Source of the DNA: JAGNRR01 sp964409905
GTDB lineage: Bacteria; Bacteroidota; Bacteroidia; Chitinophagales; Chitinophagaceae
Assembly: GCA_964409905.1 (NCBI GenBank)
Contig: CAYPET010000010.1
Coordinates: forward strand, 16,010-80,009
DNA length: 64,000 nucleotides
Direction of reading: 5' to 3'
The translations under genes were made by a program, and so were the position numbers. The notes below the pieces were generated by a model, which saw only the letters and a program-made list of their open reading frames with translations, was not told the origin of the DNA and searched no databases. This document shows positions 53,801 through 62,041 of the stretch, one piece after another; the first letter of the stretch is position 1; each line of letters opens with the position of its first letter.

Positions 53801-53948
53801 TTGCCCGGCCACCACGAAACGGCCCTATGTTGCGATACTTGTATTTCGTAAATAATAGCGAATCAAAAGGATATTTATCTTGCGCAGTAAGGCTAATCGT
53901 TTGAAAAATGAAAAACAGCGCCGTTAAGCTAATAATCAATCTTTTCAT
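50826..53948 (-). CDS. Large secreted sortilin/BNR-repeat (VPS10-like) glycosyl-hydrolase-type protein
   Basis: About 1040 residues from ATG 53948, where a signal peptide begins (MKRLIISLTALFFIFQTISLTAQ); the longer frame to 54005 lacks one. The first two thirds carry many Asp-box-type repeats (VWKTKDAGQHW, IWKTTDGGRTW, VFKTTDGGKSW, LWKSTDGGNTW, FVSEDGGNRW, YISFDAGNSW), forming VPS10/sortilin-like propellers. A beta-rich domain (about 780-900) and a coiled coil (about 905-1035) follow. Such proteins are often annotated as glycosyl hydrolases, but no catalytic residues are visible. It lies 72 bases after the DUF4386 gene on the same strand. Confidence 0.85.
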   Translation of the reverse strand: MKRLIISLTALFFIFQTISLTAQDKYPFDSLLFTKYKYRNIGPFRGGRASGVCGDYKNKDVFYMAAAGGGVWKTKDAGQHWFNISDGYFGGSIGAIEVAQNDPLVLYVGTGESTLRGNVSEGHGIWKTTDGGRTWKFIGLEDSKHIARIAIHPKNNDIVYVAAIGHLFGPNKERGVFKTTDGGKSWKKILFANDDAGAADIVMDPTNPDILFASTWRVRRTHYDFSSGGDGSALWKSTDGGNTWTNISDREGLPKDTLGIICLAITPSNPDKIYAVIESQSGGLFVSEDGGNRWEKVSSDANIRQRSWYFSRLAVDPKNENLLYVCNVQFHKSNNGGKSFSVINTPHADHHGIWIDPENGKRMIIADDGGAQVSTNGGETWSSYMNQPTAQFYRVTTDNHFPYRILGCQQDNSSMRIASRTYHGDINQQDWERSAGFESGHIVADPLNPEIVYGGNYGGYLSRYNHITKENRTISVWPVSPIGAGADVLKYRFQWNFPIFFSPHNAKKLYAAGNELFVTYDEGQSWESISPDLTTNDKNKQKPSGGNITKDNTGVEYYCTIFAAAESPAEKDIIWAGSDDGLLHITKNGGKNWKNVTPKKMPEWMMFNCIEPSYDEGGTCYVVGTRYKLDDETPYIYKTTNYGQSWKKITQGIPDDCFARVVRIDELNPNTLYCGTEKGLYISFDAGNSWKPFQLNLPTVPITDLAIKDNSLIVATQGRSFWILDDLSFINQLAQEKVEQAGLHFFTPRASYRMDGWQRKNTVNTGTNHPNGVVFNYWLGNDFQDSVRVVLEIKDAKGENIKTIASKGDDHDSNFKPTKGMNEFIWNMEMKGVDKIDEMILWNGTVGGYKVPPGMYSATLSVGENEKRDVSVEIRRDLNYEASENDYQEQFEFLKMVRNKFHETQETLKNIKLIKSQITKLKDFLGEDHPKELDTIGKQISKKLNEIEGNLYQNKAKSFQDVLNYPIKLNDKLAGIFNAANQETAPTKQVKQAYQEIAEQIDSEINAFYKVIQHEVAQYNEYVHQHNIDYLQIKKEKLKP

Positions 53949-54020
53949 AGTAGGTGAAGATAAATCGGAATATCGATTTTGGAAACTAAGACCGTAGTCT
54001 TTCAAAAGAGTTAAAGGGCG

Positions 54021-54671
54021 TTATGAAGCTTTGCCGCCCCGCATCAACAACCATACAGCCAGCCCTAATTCGCCAACAGTCATTGGCAACGCCAAGACCA
54101 TTTCGAGCATCTTTACAAAGGGAGCTTCCGGCAAGCTAAGTTTTAGAATGTGTAACCCGAAATAGGCAATGCCGGCAATCAGGGTAAGGTAACAAAGTAT
54201 TTTTGGGATGACTTGGTGTCGAAGCATTAATAGCCCAATAATAAATATGTGAATACCAAAGATGACCAAACCCGCAAACCATAATGATTGAAAAAGATTA
54301 TAGTGTTGAGTTATTCCGTCTATAGCTAAATCAACAGCATGACTGTTGAGGTACAAATTGTAAGCCGCTAATGTAAAAATGATAGTGTAGACTATTCTGA
54401 ATATGGCAGACCATGTGGCCATAATACGATGTTCAGATTTAAAATAGGCGTACAATGTATAGGATACTAAAAAGTCTAAGAATATGATAAAGCCAATGCC
54501 AGCTAGTATTGTAAGATGAAGTCCTTTGTTCTCGATGATATTGGTTCTAAACATCACGGTGTTATCAGCCGGGTAAATGGTAGACATGGCATAGCCTATA
54601 GAAAACATTGCAATCAAAGCCATTAATAGCAGATTCCAGCCGGTAGTGATGGCGGCGGTTCTTTTTTTCAT
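54021..54671 (-). CDS. DUF4386-family integral membrane protein
   Basis: 216 residues with about six membrane helices (near 10-30, 52-75, 85-105, 125-148, 156-176, 192-210). The sequence pattern (GWNLLLMALIAMFSIGYA, LTILAGIGFIIFLDFLVSYTLYAYFK, LWFAGLVIFGIHIFIIGLLMLR, PKILCYLTLIAGIAYFG) matches DUF4386 proteins, whose function is unknown. The gene lies 12 bases after the EEP phosphodiesterase gene and upstream of the sortilin-like gene, so the three are probably one operon. Confidence 0.85.
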   Translation of the reverse strand: MKKRTAAITTGWNLLLMALIAMFSIGYAMSTIYPADNTVMFRTNIIENKGLHLTILAGIGFIIFLDFLVSYTLYAYFKSEHRIMATWSAIFRIVYTIIFTLAAYNLYLNSHAVDLAIDGITQHYNLFQSLWFAGLVIFGIHIFIIGLLMLRHQVIPKILCYLTLIAGIAYFGLHILKLSLPEAPFVKMLEMVLALPMTVGELGLAVWLLMRGGKAS

Positions 54672-54683
54672 AGTTGGGTGTTT

Positions 54684-55697
54684 TTAGCGAAGATAAATAA
54701 GTGTGGGGAAATGGTCGCTGTAGCCGTCGTTCCACTTGCCCCAACTAAAGCTTCTTTTTGGGTAACCTTTAAATTGGCCGTCTTTTTGAATCAGAAAAGG
54801 GTTGTTAAAAACTTCCGCACGATAAAATTTTAATCCTTTCGTTTTTTTATCGACCCAGGCAGGGCTCATAATGATTTGATCAAATAATCCCCAGGTATCT
54901 TGATAGGCTATTGTGCCGATGCCTTGCTTGTAGAATCGCAGCCAAGGGTTGTACATCATATTGGCTTTAAGGTTTTTAGTACTGCCTTTTGCTTTCAAAA
55001 CGGTTGTTACAGATTCATTGATGGGGTCATCGTTCAAATCGCCCATTACAATCGTCTTAATATTGGGCTCAATTTGTCTTAAAGAGTCAATGAAGTGTAT
55101 GCACACCCGTGCGGCTTCATTTCTTTTTTCTCTGGAGGCTGCTTCGCCACCTCTGCGTGATGGCCAGTGGTTGACAAATATGTGCACCATTTCGCCCATT
55201 AGCCTGCCTTTGACGTATAATATGTCACGTGTAGGATAAGAGTCACCAACAACCTCCAACGATACCGTAAGTGGCTGTGCAGCAAGGAGTCTAAAATATT
55301 TTGGCTGAAAAAGCAACCCTACATCAATACCGCGATTATCCGGTGACTCAAAATGTACGATTTGATAATTTCTATTTCGAAGTAATTTTTGTTTAGCGAG
55401 TTCTTCTAGCACAAAACGGTTCTCGACCTCAGCCACGCCGAGTATTGCAGCTCCATCCTCATTTTTTGCCACTCCCATTTGCGCAATCACTTCGGCCAGA
55501 TTGCTTAGTTTTTTTTGAAAAATTTCGTCTGTATAAGCATAGCTGCCATTGGGGGTGAACTCTTCGTCATTTTTGATACTATCATCCAAAGTATCAAAAA
55601 GATTTTCCAAGTTATAAAACCCAAGCACAACAGATTGTTGCGCAATGGTTTGCAAGTTTATCAGAAGGAATACAACAATGAGTACAACTCTAAACAT
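54684..55697 (-). CDS. Secreted endonuclease/exonuclease/phosphatase-family protein
   Basis: 337 residues from ATG 55697, which opens a signal peptide (MFRVVLIVVFLLINLQTIAQQ); an upstream in-frame ATG gives a poorer leader. EEP metal-dependent phosphodiesterase fold: LGFYNLENLFDTLDD, LGVAEVENRFVLEEL (catalytic glutamate), IFVNHWPSRRGG, IVMGDLNDDPIN (Asp/Asn pair) and SDHFPTLIYL at the C terminus (catalytic Asp-His). All core residues are present, so it is probably active outside the inner membrane on nucleic acid or phosphodiesters. It is divergent from a TonB receptor/DUF5689 operon. Confidence 0.88.
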   Translation of the reverse strand: MFRVVLIVVFLLINLQTIAQQSVVLGFYNLENLFDTLDDSIKNDEEFTPNGSYAYTDEIFQKKLSNLAEVIAQMGVAKNEDGAAILGVAEVENRFVLEELAKQKLLRNRNYQIVHFESPDNRGIDVGLLFQPKYFRLLAAQPLTVSLEVVGDSYPTRDILYVKGRLMGEMVHIFVNHWPSRRGGEAASREKRNEAARVCIHFIDSLRQIEPNIKTIVMGDLNDDPINESVTTVLKAKGSTKNLKANMMYNPWLRFYKQGIGTIAYQDTWGLFDQIIMSPAWVDKKTKGLKFYRAEVFNNPFLIQKDGQFKGYPKRSFSWGKWNDGYSDHFPTLIYLR

Positions 55698-55832
55698 GCA
55701 GTAAAGATGCAAAAAAGTAGCGTATGACCAAGGGGGCAATCATTATCAAAATGTAAGTTTTCGGATAGCCAACATAATATCCACAAGTTTAGGTGATAAT
55801 GATTTCTTCATTTATTGGTAAGTTAAAAAAAT

Positions 55833-55840
55833 TAACTTTG
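55833..55840 (+). promoter_or_regulatory. TAnnTTTG promoter element for the TonB receptor operon
   Basis: TAACTTTG followed by CGAC, 14 bases before ATG 55855. Confidence 0.6.
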
Positions 55841-55854
55841 CGACTTTAATACCT

Positions 55855-58644
55855 ATGAGAATATTCCCAAAAGTCACCTTGGCGCTATTGGCTCTTTTAG
55901 CTGCTCATGTGGCTTGCGCACAGAGCAATATCACTTTTGGTACGGTGATTAATAAAACAACCAAAGAGCCTGTTGCTGAGGCCAGTATCGCCATACCGGC
56001 ACTGCGTATAATCACCTCAACTGACGGCGATGGCAAATTTAGTTTTGTGTGTGAGCAGAGTGGGACCTACGATGCTACAATTTCTACTGATGGGATCAAC
56101 GAATTTGCTGTAAAAATTACCGTGGATATTGGAAAAACAGTAATACCGGTTATAGAAATTGAGGGCGAGACGTCCATAGCTAATTTGCAATTAATAGATA
56201 ATGGCAGTATGAGTTTAGAAAGTTCAGCCTCCGATGATGGTGTTGGGATGTCTGGCGGAATGAATGTTTCCAGTATCTTGAATGCTGCTCGCGATCCATT
56301 TTTAAATGCCGCTGCTTTTGGTTGGGGCCCCTATTTTTTTAGTTTACGCGGATTGGACAATGAGCAGCACGAACAATACATCAATGGCATTCCAATGAAT
56401 GATCCCGAAAATGGACGAGTTGATTTTAATGCTTATTCCGGCTTGAATGATGTGTTTCGGGGGCGCACATTTAACTTAGGTTTGCAACCAAACGATTATG
56501 CGTTTGGCGGATATGGGTTGAATACGTATGTCGATGCTTCTGCTAGCAGTCAGCGTCCGCAAACCAGAATTTCTTACGCCAGCACCAATCGTAATTACCG
56601 CAATCGACTCATGCTGACTCATTCTTCGGGTTTGAACAAAAAAGGTTGGGCGTACTCTTTTTCCTTGTCACGTCGTTGGGCGCAAGCTGGTCCTATACCC
56701 GGAACATTTTATGATGCCTATGGCTATTATGCAGCAATTGAAAAAAAATACAAACATCATGATATCAGTTTAATTGCTTTTGGAGCGCCTATGCAGCGTG
56801 GCAAAAACGGCCCTACAACTGCTGAAGCCTTTAGCCTTGCAGGTTCAAACTATTATAATCCATATTGGGGTTATCAAAATGGCGAGGTGCGCAATTCGCG
56901 CGTTTTCAAAAATCATACGCCGCTATTCATTTTGTCAGACAAGTGGGATATTACAGATAAAACGAGACTCACGGCTTCTGTTGGCTATCAAACCGGCGAA
57001 ACCTCTACCACGACTTTTGATTGGTACAATTCCGCTGACCCAAGGCCGGATTATTATCGTTATTTACCAAGCTGGGATAGTATCGAAACGGGTAACATGG
57101 ATTTGGTGAATCAATTGCGCGCACTCTATAGCAGTAACCCCAATCAATATTTACAGGTGAATTGGGATAGGCTTTACCAGGTAAATTATTTCAATAATCA
57201 AACAGGTGACGGAAGAGCTTCCTATATCTTAGGTGCCGATGTCATCCATACCCGCAATCTGACCAGTAATATTAATCTTCAGCATCAAGTAGATGATCAT
57301 ATCACCTTGAATACGGGCGTGCTTTATCAAAACCAGCGTAATCAAAATTTTCGCCGTGTAGAAGACTTGCTTGGGGCACAATACTGGCTAAATATTAATC
57401 AATTTGCAGAGCGTGATAATCGGCCTAATCCAGGCTTGGCACAGTTGGACTTAAATAACCCTAATCAAAAAATGGTGGTGGGGGATCGCTACGGTTATAA
57501 CTATGACATGCTATTGCGCAGCGCCGCTTTTTTTACGCAAGCGATTTTCAAGTATAATCGTTTTGATTTTTTTATTGCTCATGAAATTGGCAATACTGCC
57601 GTGAGTCGAGATGGAATGTACTTGTCAGGCCTTTATCCTACCAATTCTTTTGGATTGTCTGACCAAGTTGATTTTAATACCAATCGTTCAAAGGCGGGCT
57701 TAACCTTTAAAATAAACGGACGGAACTATTTGTATGCCAATGGGGCGGTGGGTACTCGGGCTCCTTTTGCTGATAACATTTTTATTTCACCCCGAACACG
57801 TAACCAGTTAGTTGAACGCCCGAATGTAGAGCGAGTGCGCTCGGCAGAAGTTGGTTATTTGCTGCGGTCGCCAAACTTCAAAACCCGCATTAGTGGCTAT
57901 GTGACAGAAACCAAGGATGCCACAGAAATAAATCGGTATTACAATGACAATGTAGCCTCTTTTGTAAATATGGTTTTGCGAGGTGTGAATAAGCGCAGCA
58001 CCGGTATTGAAATAGGATCTGAAATAAAAATATCACCTGCCGTAACCTTGAATCTTGCTGCAAGCGTCGGTCAGGCTTTTTATACCAGCCGAGCAAATTT
58101 TAAAGAATATGATGATAATGATACCAATCAACAAGCCCTTGTAAGCTTGATATCAGAATATGACACGGCCTATATAGCGAATTATCATATACCTAAAGGT
58201 CCGCAAACAGCTTTGTCGGCTAATGTGTTTTACCGTTCTCCCAAGTATTGGTTCGGATCGGTGAATCTCAATTACATGGCAGATAAATGGTTTGATATTG
58301 CCCCAACTGCTCGTTCTGTAGAAGGGGTTGACGGATTGGACCCGACGGGCGAAATGTATCGGTCATTGCTTAGTCAGCGAAAAATACCTGCATATTTTGT
58401 AGTTGGTGCCTTTGCGGGCAAATCATTTAAGCTGAATAACTACTTTAAAAAAGCATCAAATGATATGTTTTTATTTGCCAATCTGGGCTTGTCGAACATA
58501 TTAAACAAACAAGACATTATTCTATACGGTTTTGAAAATAACCGTACCGGTGTAGCGGATAATCAGGATTTGCCTGCTTTTGGCGATCGATTTGCCTATG
58601 CATTAGGCTTCCAATATTTTTTAAACATTGCATTTACTTTTTAA
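55855..58644 (+). CDS. TonB-dependent receptor with a carboxypeptidase-regulatory-like domain
   Basis: 929 residues. Signal peptide MRIFPKVTLALLALLAAHVACAQ, then a CarboxypepD_reg-like domain (about 27-110: FGTVINKTTKEPVAEASIAI), a plug (about 125-225: LNAAAFGWGPYFFSLRGLDNEQHEQYING) and a beta-barrel ending ALGFQYFLNIAFTF with terminal aromatic. It is an outer-membrane transporter energised by TonB. The plug is short and lacks a clear TonB box. It heads an operon with DUF5689 and T9SS proteins; a SusD partner is absent. The nearby nuclease suggests uptake of nucleic-acid-derived or phosphorylated compounds, but that is inference. Confidence 0.9.
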   Translation: MRIFPKVTLALLALLAAHVACAQSNITFGTVINKTTKEPVAEASIAIPALRIITSTDGDGKFSFVCEQSGTYDATISTDGINEFAVKITVDIGKTVIPVIEIEGETSIANLQLIDNGSMSLESSASDDGVGMSGGMNVSSILNAARDPFLNAAAFGWGPYFFSLRGLDNEQHEQYINGIPMNDPENGRVDFNAYSGLNDVFRGRTFNLGLQPNDYAFGGYGLNTYVDASASSQRPQTRISYASTNRNYRNRLMLTHSSGLNKKGWAYSFSLSRRWAQAGPIPGTFYDAYGYYAAIEKKYKHHDISLIAFGAPMQRGKNGPTTAEAFSLAGSNYYNPYWGYQNGEVRNSRVFKNHTPLFILSDKWDITDKTRLTASVGYQTGETSTTTFDWYNSADPRPDYYRYLPSWDSIETGNMDLVNQLRALYSSNPNQYLQVNWDRLYQVNYFNNQTGDGRASYILGADVIHTRNLTSNINLQHQVDDHITLNTGVLYQNQRNQNFRRVEDLLGAQYWLNINQFAERDNRPNPGLAQLDLNNPNQKMVVGDRYGYNYDMLLRSAAFFTQAIFKYNRFDFFIAHEIGNTAVSRDGMYLSGLYPTNSFGLSDQVDFNTNRSKAGLTFKINGRNYLYANGAVGTRAPFADNIFISPRTRNQLVERPNVERVRSAEVGYLLRSPNFKTRISGYVTETKDATEINRYYNDNVASFVNMVLRGVNKRSTGIEIGSEIKISPAVTLNLAASVGQAFYTSRANFKEYDDNDTNQQALVSLISEYDTAYIANYHIPKGPQTALSANVFYRSPKYWFGSVNLNYMADKWFDIAPTARSVEGVDGLDPTGEMYRSLLSQRKIPAYFVVGAFAGKSFKLNNYFKKASNDMFLFANLGLSNILNKQDIILYGFENNRTGVADNQDLPAFGDRFAYALGFQYFLNIAFTF

Positions 58645-58656
58645 TATTATCAAAGC

Positions 58657-60132
58657 ATGAAATATATACAAACTGTTTATTTAGTCGTTTTAGTAAGCTT
58701 GATAGCAAGCTTGTCTTCCTGCCTGAAAAAAGATTTTGATGAGCCACCTTACATTGGAAATGTAGATCCGAATTTACCAGTAAATATCAGTATCAAAGAC
58801 TTAAAAGCGAAGTATGATTTGTCACTTTTTAGTCGTCCGCCTTTGGGCATAACTGAAGATTTGACCATTTATGGAATTGTGACAGCCAATGATGAGTCTG
58901 GTAATTTTTATAAGCAAATCATGATTCAGGATAGTACAGGTGCCATTGCAGTGAATATTAATCGAACAAATCTGTATGGAGATTTTCCAGTAGGCAGAAG
59001 GGTTTATGTAAAGTGCAAAGGCTTATCACTGGGCGACTATGGTAAATTTATTCAATTAGGCTATGGCACTGATGGTAGCGGTGGTTTGGGTGATATACCT
59101 ACGGGATTAGTTGATCAGTATGTGGTCAAAGGAAGTTTTCCGCATGTGGTGCAGCCATTGTTAGTGTCACCTGGTGATATCAACACCGTAGTGGCAAACG
59201 AAGACAAAGTAGGCATGTTGATACAATTTGATAGGGTTCAATTTGAAAGTGGCGAATTGGGTAAATCGTATGCCGAAACACCTACTGTTGGCTCCGGTAC
59301 CAATCGAAATTTAAAAGATTGCAATGATGCTACCATTATATTACGAACAAGTAATTATGCGGCCTTTCAGGCTAGCTTGTTACCTACTGGTTCAGGAAGT
59401 TTAATAGGCATCTATTCCAGATTCAATAATGATGCTCAAATATTAATTCGTGATTTGAAAGATGTCAAATTTGATCAGGATCGTTGTCCGTTCGGTACGG
59501 CAAATGACAGCCTGATGAGTATTGGTGACTTGCGAAATATGTTTACCGGAACACCCGTGGTGATACAAAACCGAAAAATACGTGGGGTGGTGATTAGTGA
59601 TTTAGATAATAATTTGGGTAGCAATATCACCTCCAGAAATTTGGTATTGCAAGATGGCAATAGCGGAATTGTATTACGCTTTGCCTCTTCGGGAGATAAT
59701 ACCTTTGCATTGAATGATAGTATAGAGGTCATTATTAGTGGTCATACGCTTAGCGAGTTTGGACGTTTGTTGCAAGTGGGTGATATGATAACGGCCAATC
59801 ATGTGCAGGTATTAGGCAAGGGTGTGATAACTCCCCGCGAGGCTACTATAGCAGAGATTGTTGCTAACTTTGAGGCATGGGAAAGCACCTTGGTCACTAT
59901 TAAAAATGCAACGGTGGTTTCTGCAAGCAATAGTAGTGGTCTATACCAGGGGACTGTGCTACTAAACGATGGTAGTACACCTACAGATTTTCCGCATTTC
60001 ACGCAAACCTATGCAGCCTTTGCCAATGTGCCGGCACCTGTCGGGCAGGTAAAAGATGTTACCGGATTTTTATACAGCATATCTTCTGCCGACCGAATAT
60101 CAATAAGAAGACTAACCGATGTTAAACCTTAA
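58657..60132 (+). CDS. DUF5689-domain lipoprotein
   Basis: 491 residues. Lipobox ASLSSC with Cys22 (MKYIQTVYLVVLVSLIASLS precedes). Two similar OB-like halves: ISIKDLKAKYDLSL to the first metal-binding-like segment, with LTIYGIVTANDESGNFYKQIMIQDSTGAIAVNI, and later IRGVVISDLDNNLGS with LVLQDGNSGIVLRF. This is the DUF5689 architecture found in Bacteroidota beside TonB receptors. It probably faces the cell surface as a binding partner of the receptor 12 bases upstream. Function unknown. Confidence 0.88.
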   Translation: MKYIQTVYLVVLVSLIASLSSCLKKDFDEPPYIGNVDPNLPVNISIKDLKAKYDLSLFSRPPLGITEDLTIYGIVTANDESGNFYKQIMIQDSTGAIAVNINRTNLYGDFPVGRRVYVKCKGLSLGDYGKFIQLGYGTDGSGGLGDIPTGLVDQYVVKGSFPHVVQPLLVSPGDINTVVANEDKVGMLIQFDRVQFESGELGKSYAETPTVGSGTNRNLKDCNDATIILRTSNYAAFQASLLPTGSGSLIGIYSRFNNDAQILIRDLKDVKFDQDRCPFGTANDSLMSIGDLRNMFTGTPVVIQNRKIRGVVISDLDNNLGSNITSRNLVLQDGNSGIVLRFASSGDNTFALNDSIEVIISGHTLSEFGRLLQVGDMITANHVQVLGKGVITPREATIAEIVANFEAWESTLVTIKNATVVSASNSSGLYQGTVLLNDGSTPTDFPHFTQTYAAFANVPAPVGQVKDVTGFLYSISSADRISIRRLTDVKP

Positions 60133-60152
60133 AACAAATAATAAATACCATT

Positions 60153-61964
60153 ATGAAACACTTTAATTTATTAACCACTTTGCTGCTGCTATCTGTATGT
60201 GCTTCGGCGCAGATACCTTACAATATGCAGTATGGAAGTTATTTACAAAATTTTAATAGCCTGGCAAATTCAGGCACATCAAGCAACCTGTTGCCTTCTG
60301 GCTGGGCCTTGTATGAAACAGGTTCAAATGCAAATGCCGATTATAGCATTGGCACAGGAAGTTCAACCGCTGGTGATTCTTATAGCTTTGGTGCCGCGAA
60401 TAGCGCTGATCGCGCGCTGGGTGGATTGTTATCTGGCTCCTTGACGCCAACATTTGGTTTTGGATTCAGAAATAATACCGGCTACAATTTGGTATCGATA
60501 AACGTATCGGCTACCATGGAACAATGGCGTGCATCGAATAGCGTAGATATTGATTCCTGCTACTTTTATTTTTCAACCAACGCTTCAGGTATAGATGATA
60601 CGGCAGCAACCTGGACAAGATTTGCAGCCTGCGACTTGTATTCTGCTGTGAATCCCAACACAGGCTCGGCCCTTGACGGTAATTTGCCCGCCAACCAACT
60701 TGCGGTAAATGGAATAATCACTGTTAATCTTGCCATTGGGGATACCATTTTTATGAAATGGGTAGATATCAACATACCCGGCGCTGATGACGGCTTGGCT
60801 ATTGATAATTTGTCCTTAACCTTAAATGACATCAATGGGCCGATACCTGCCGGACCGCCCACTATTGTATCGACCACACCTGCTGATAATGCACAGAATG
60901 TCCCGTTAACTACAAATTCTTTAGCTATCACGTTAGATAATCCTATTGCATCTTTAGGTGCCGGAAGTGTTACATTGACTAATCTGACCAATTCAAGCGC
61001 CACCAATGTAAGCGGGCTTACTTTTTCGGGGGCAACGCTTACCATAAGTGGTATCACTCTTACTTCAAATACGGATTATGCAGTTCAAATTGATTCCGGC
61101 AAAATTATTACAACGAATGGCGCTTTTCATGGAATTAAAGACAGCAGCACATGGAATTTTAAAACCGAAAATACCACGCCTCCACCGGCTGTGACTTCTT
61201 TAAACGAAACCTTTACTGCTTGTAACGACCCCGTATTTGGTGTCTTTAAAGCTTACTCGGCGCTTGGCAATGAGGAGTGGCGCTGTACAACATTTGGCCG
61301 CAACGATTCGAATGCCGTCCGCATGAATGGTTACGCCAATGGTGGCAACCGCGATAATGAAGACTGGCTTATTTCACCACCGCTTGATTTCAGTGGGATG
61401 ACATCACCGCAGTTAAACTTTTGGAGCAAGTTGCGTTTCCCGGCCAGCAACATAAAGGAAGTAATGGTTTCTACAAACTATAGCGGCCTGGGTGACCCAA
61501 CCTTGGCAAACTGGACAGCATTGCAGGTAAATGGTTGGGCAACGCTGGATACAAATTGGAAGCAATTTACCAATACCGATTTGACACCCTACAAGGCCTC
61601 AAACTTTTTTATCGCTTTTAAGTATTCTTCCGATACCAGTGATGCCGACGAATGGTCATTGGATGATATCACCATAACCAATGGTAATGTGTCGACATCC
61701 TTTCTAGCTGGCCGAGGTATTGCTATTAAAGTACTTGGCGATGTTGGCAGTCAGCTGACGATTCAATTATCGGCTGCAGAGGCGGCAAATTTGGACTATG
61801 CAATTTTGGATATATCCGGACGGCGTATAAACAGTGGTTCGTTGAGCGTATTAGCTGGTAAGCAAATTTATCAAATTGATGCGGATAGGCTTAGCAGTGG
61901 GGTTTATTTGTTGCAAATTCGTGATGCACATGCTTCTCATGCCCTCAAGTTTTTGGTGAAATAG
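60153..61964 (+). CDS. T9SS-secreted protein with choice-of-anchor J and Ig-like domains
   Basis: 603 residues. Signal peptide MKHFNLLTTLLLLSVCASA. Three parts follow: a jelly-roll domain (about 25-225, LQNFNSLANSGTSSNLLPSGWALYETG), a bacterial Ig-like domain (about 233-340: IVSTTPADNAQNVPLTTNSLAITLDNPI), and a choice-of-anchor J-type domain (about 348-520: NEDWLISPPLDFSGMTSPQLNFWSKL, SDADEWSLDDITITNG). The C-terminal sorting domain ends SSGVYLLQIRDAHASHALKFLVK. It is likely secreted by T9SS and surface-attached. Last gene of the TonB receptor operon (21-base gap); a terminator follows. Confidence 0.87.
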   Translation: MKHFNLLTTLLLLSVCASAQIPYNMQYGSYLQNFNSLANSGTSSNLLPSGWALYETGSNANADYSIGTGSSTAGDSYSFGAANSADRALGGLLSGSLTPTFGFGFRNNTGYNLVSINVSATMEQWRASNSVDIDSCYFYFSTNASGIDDTAATWTRFAACDLYSAVNPNTGSALDGNLPANQLAVNGIITVNLAIGDTIFMKWVDINIPGADDGLAIDNLSLTLNDINGPIPAGPPTIVSTTPADNAQNVPLTTNSLAITLDNPIASLGAGSVTLTNLTNSSATNVSGLTFSGATLTISGITLTSNTDYAVQIDSGKIITTNGAFHGIKDSSTWNFKTENTTPPPAVTSLNETFTACNDPVFGVFKAYSALGNEEWRCTTFGRNDSNAVRMNGYANGGNRDNEDWLISPPLDFSGMTSPQLNFWSKLRFPASNIKEVMVSTNYSGLGDPTLANWTALQVNGWATLDTNWKQFTNTDLTPYKASNFFIAFKYSSDTSDADEWSLDDITITNGNVSTSFLAGRGIAIKVLGDVGSQLTIQLSAAEAANLDYAILDISGRRINSGSLSVLAGKQIYQIDADRLSSGVYLLQIRDAHASHALKFLVK

Positions 61965-61986
61965 TTTCTGCAAACACAATAGAATT

Positions 61987-62019
61987 AGCCGTCTTCAAAC
62001 ATTTTGAAGACGGCTTTTT
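61987..62019 (+). terminator. Rho-independent terminator
   Basis: AGCCGTCTTCAAA, short loop, TTTGAAGACGGCT and a T tail. It ends the TonB receptor/DUF5689/T9SS operon. Confidence 0.92.
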
Positions 62020-62041
62020 AATCTATTTTTACGCATAAATC

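Noticed and set aside
53451..53855. A 134-codon plus-strand frame opposite the sortilin-like gene
   Set aside because: It mirrors the repetitive Asp-box coding sequence; no independent support.
60566..61057. A 163-codon minus-strand frame inside the T9SS protein gene
   Set aside because: Antisense shadow with low-complexity sequence and no start context.
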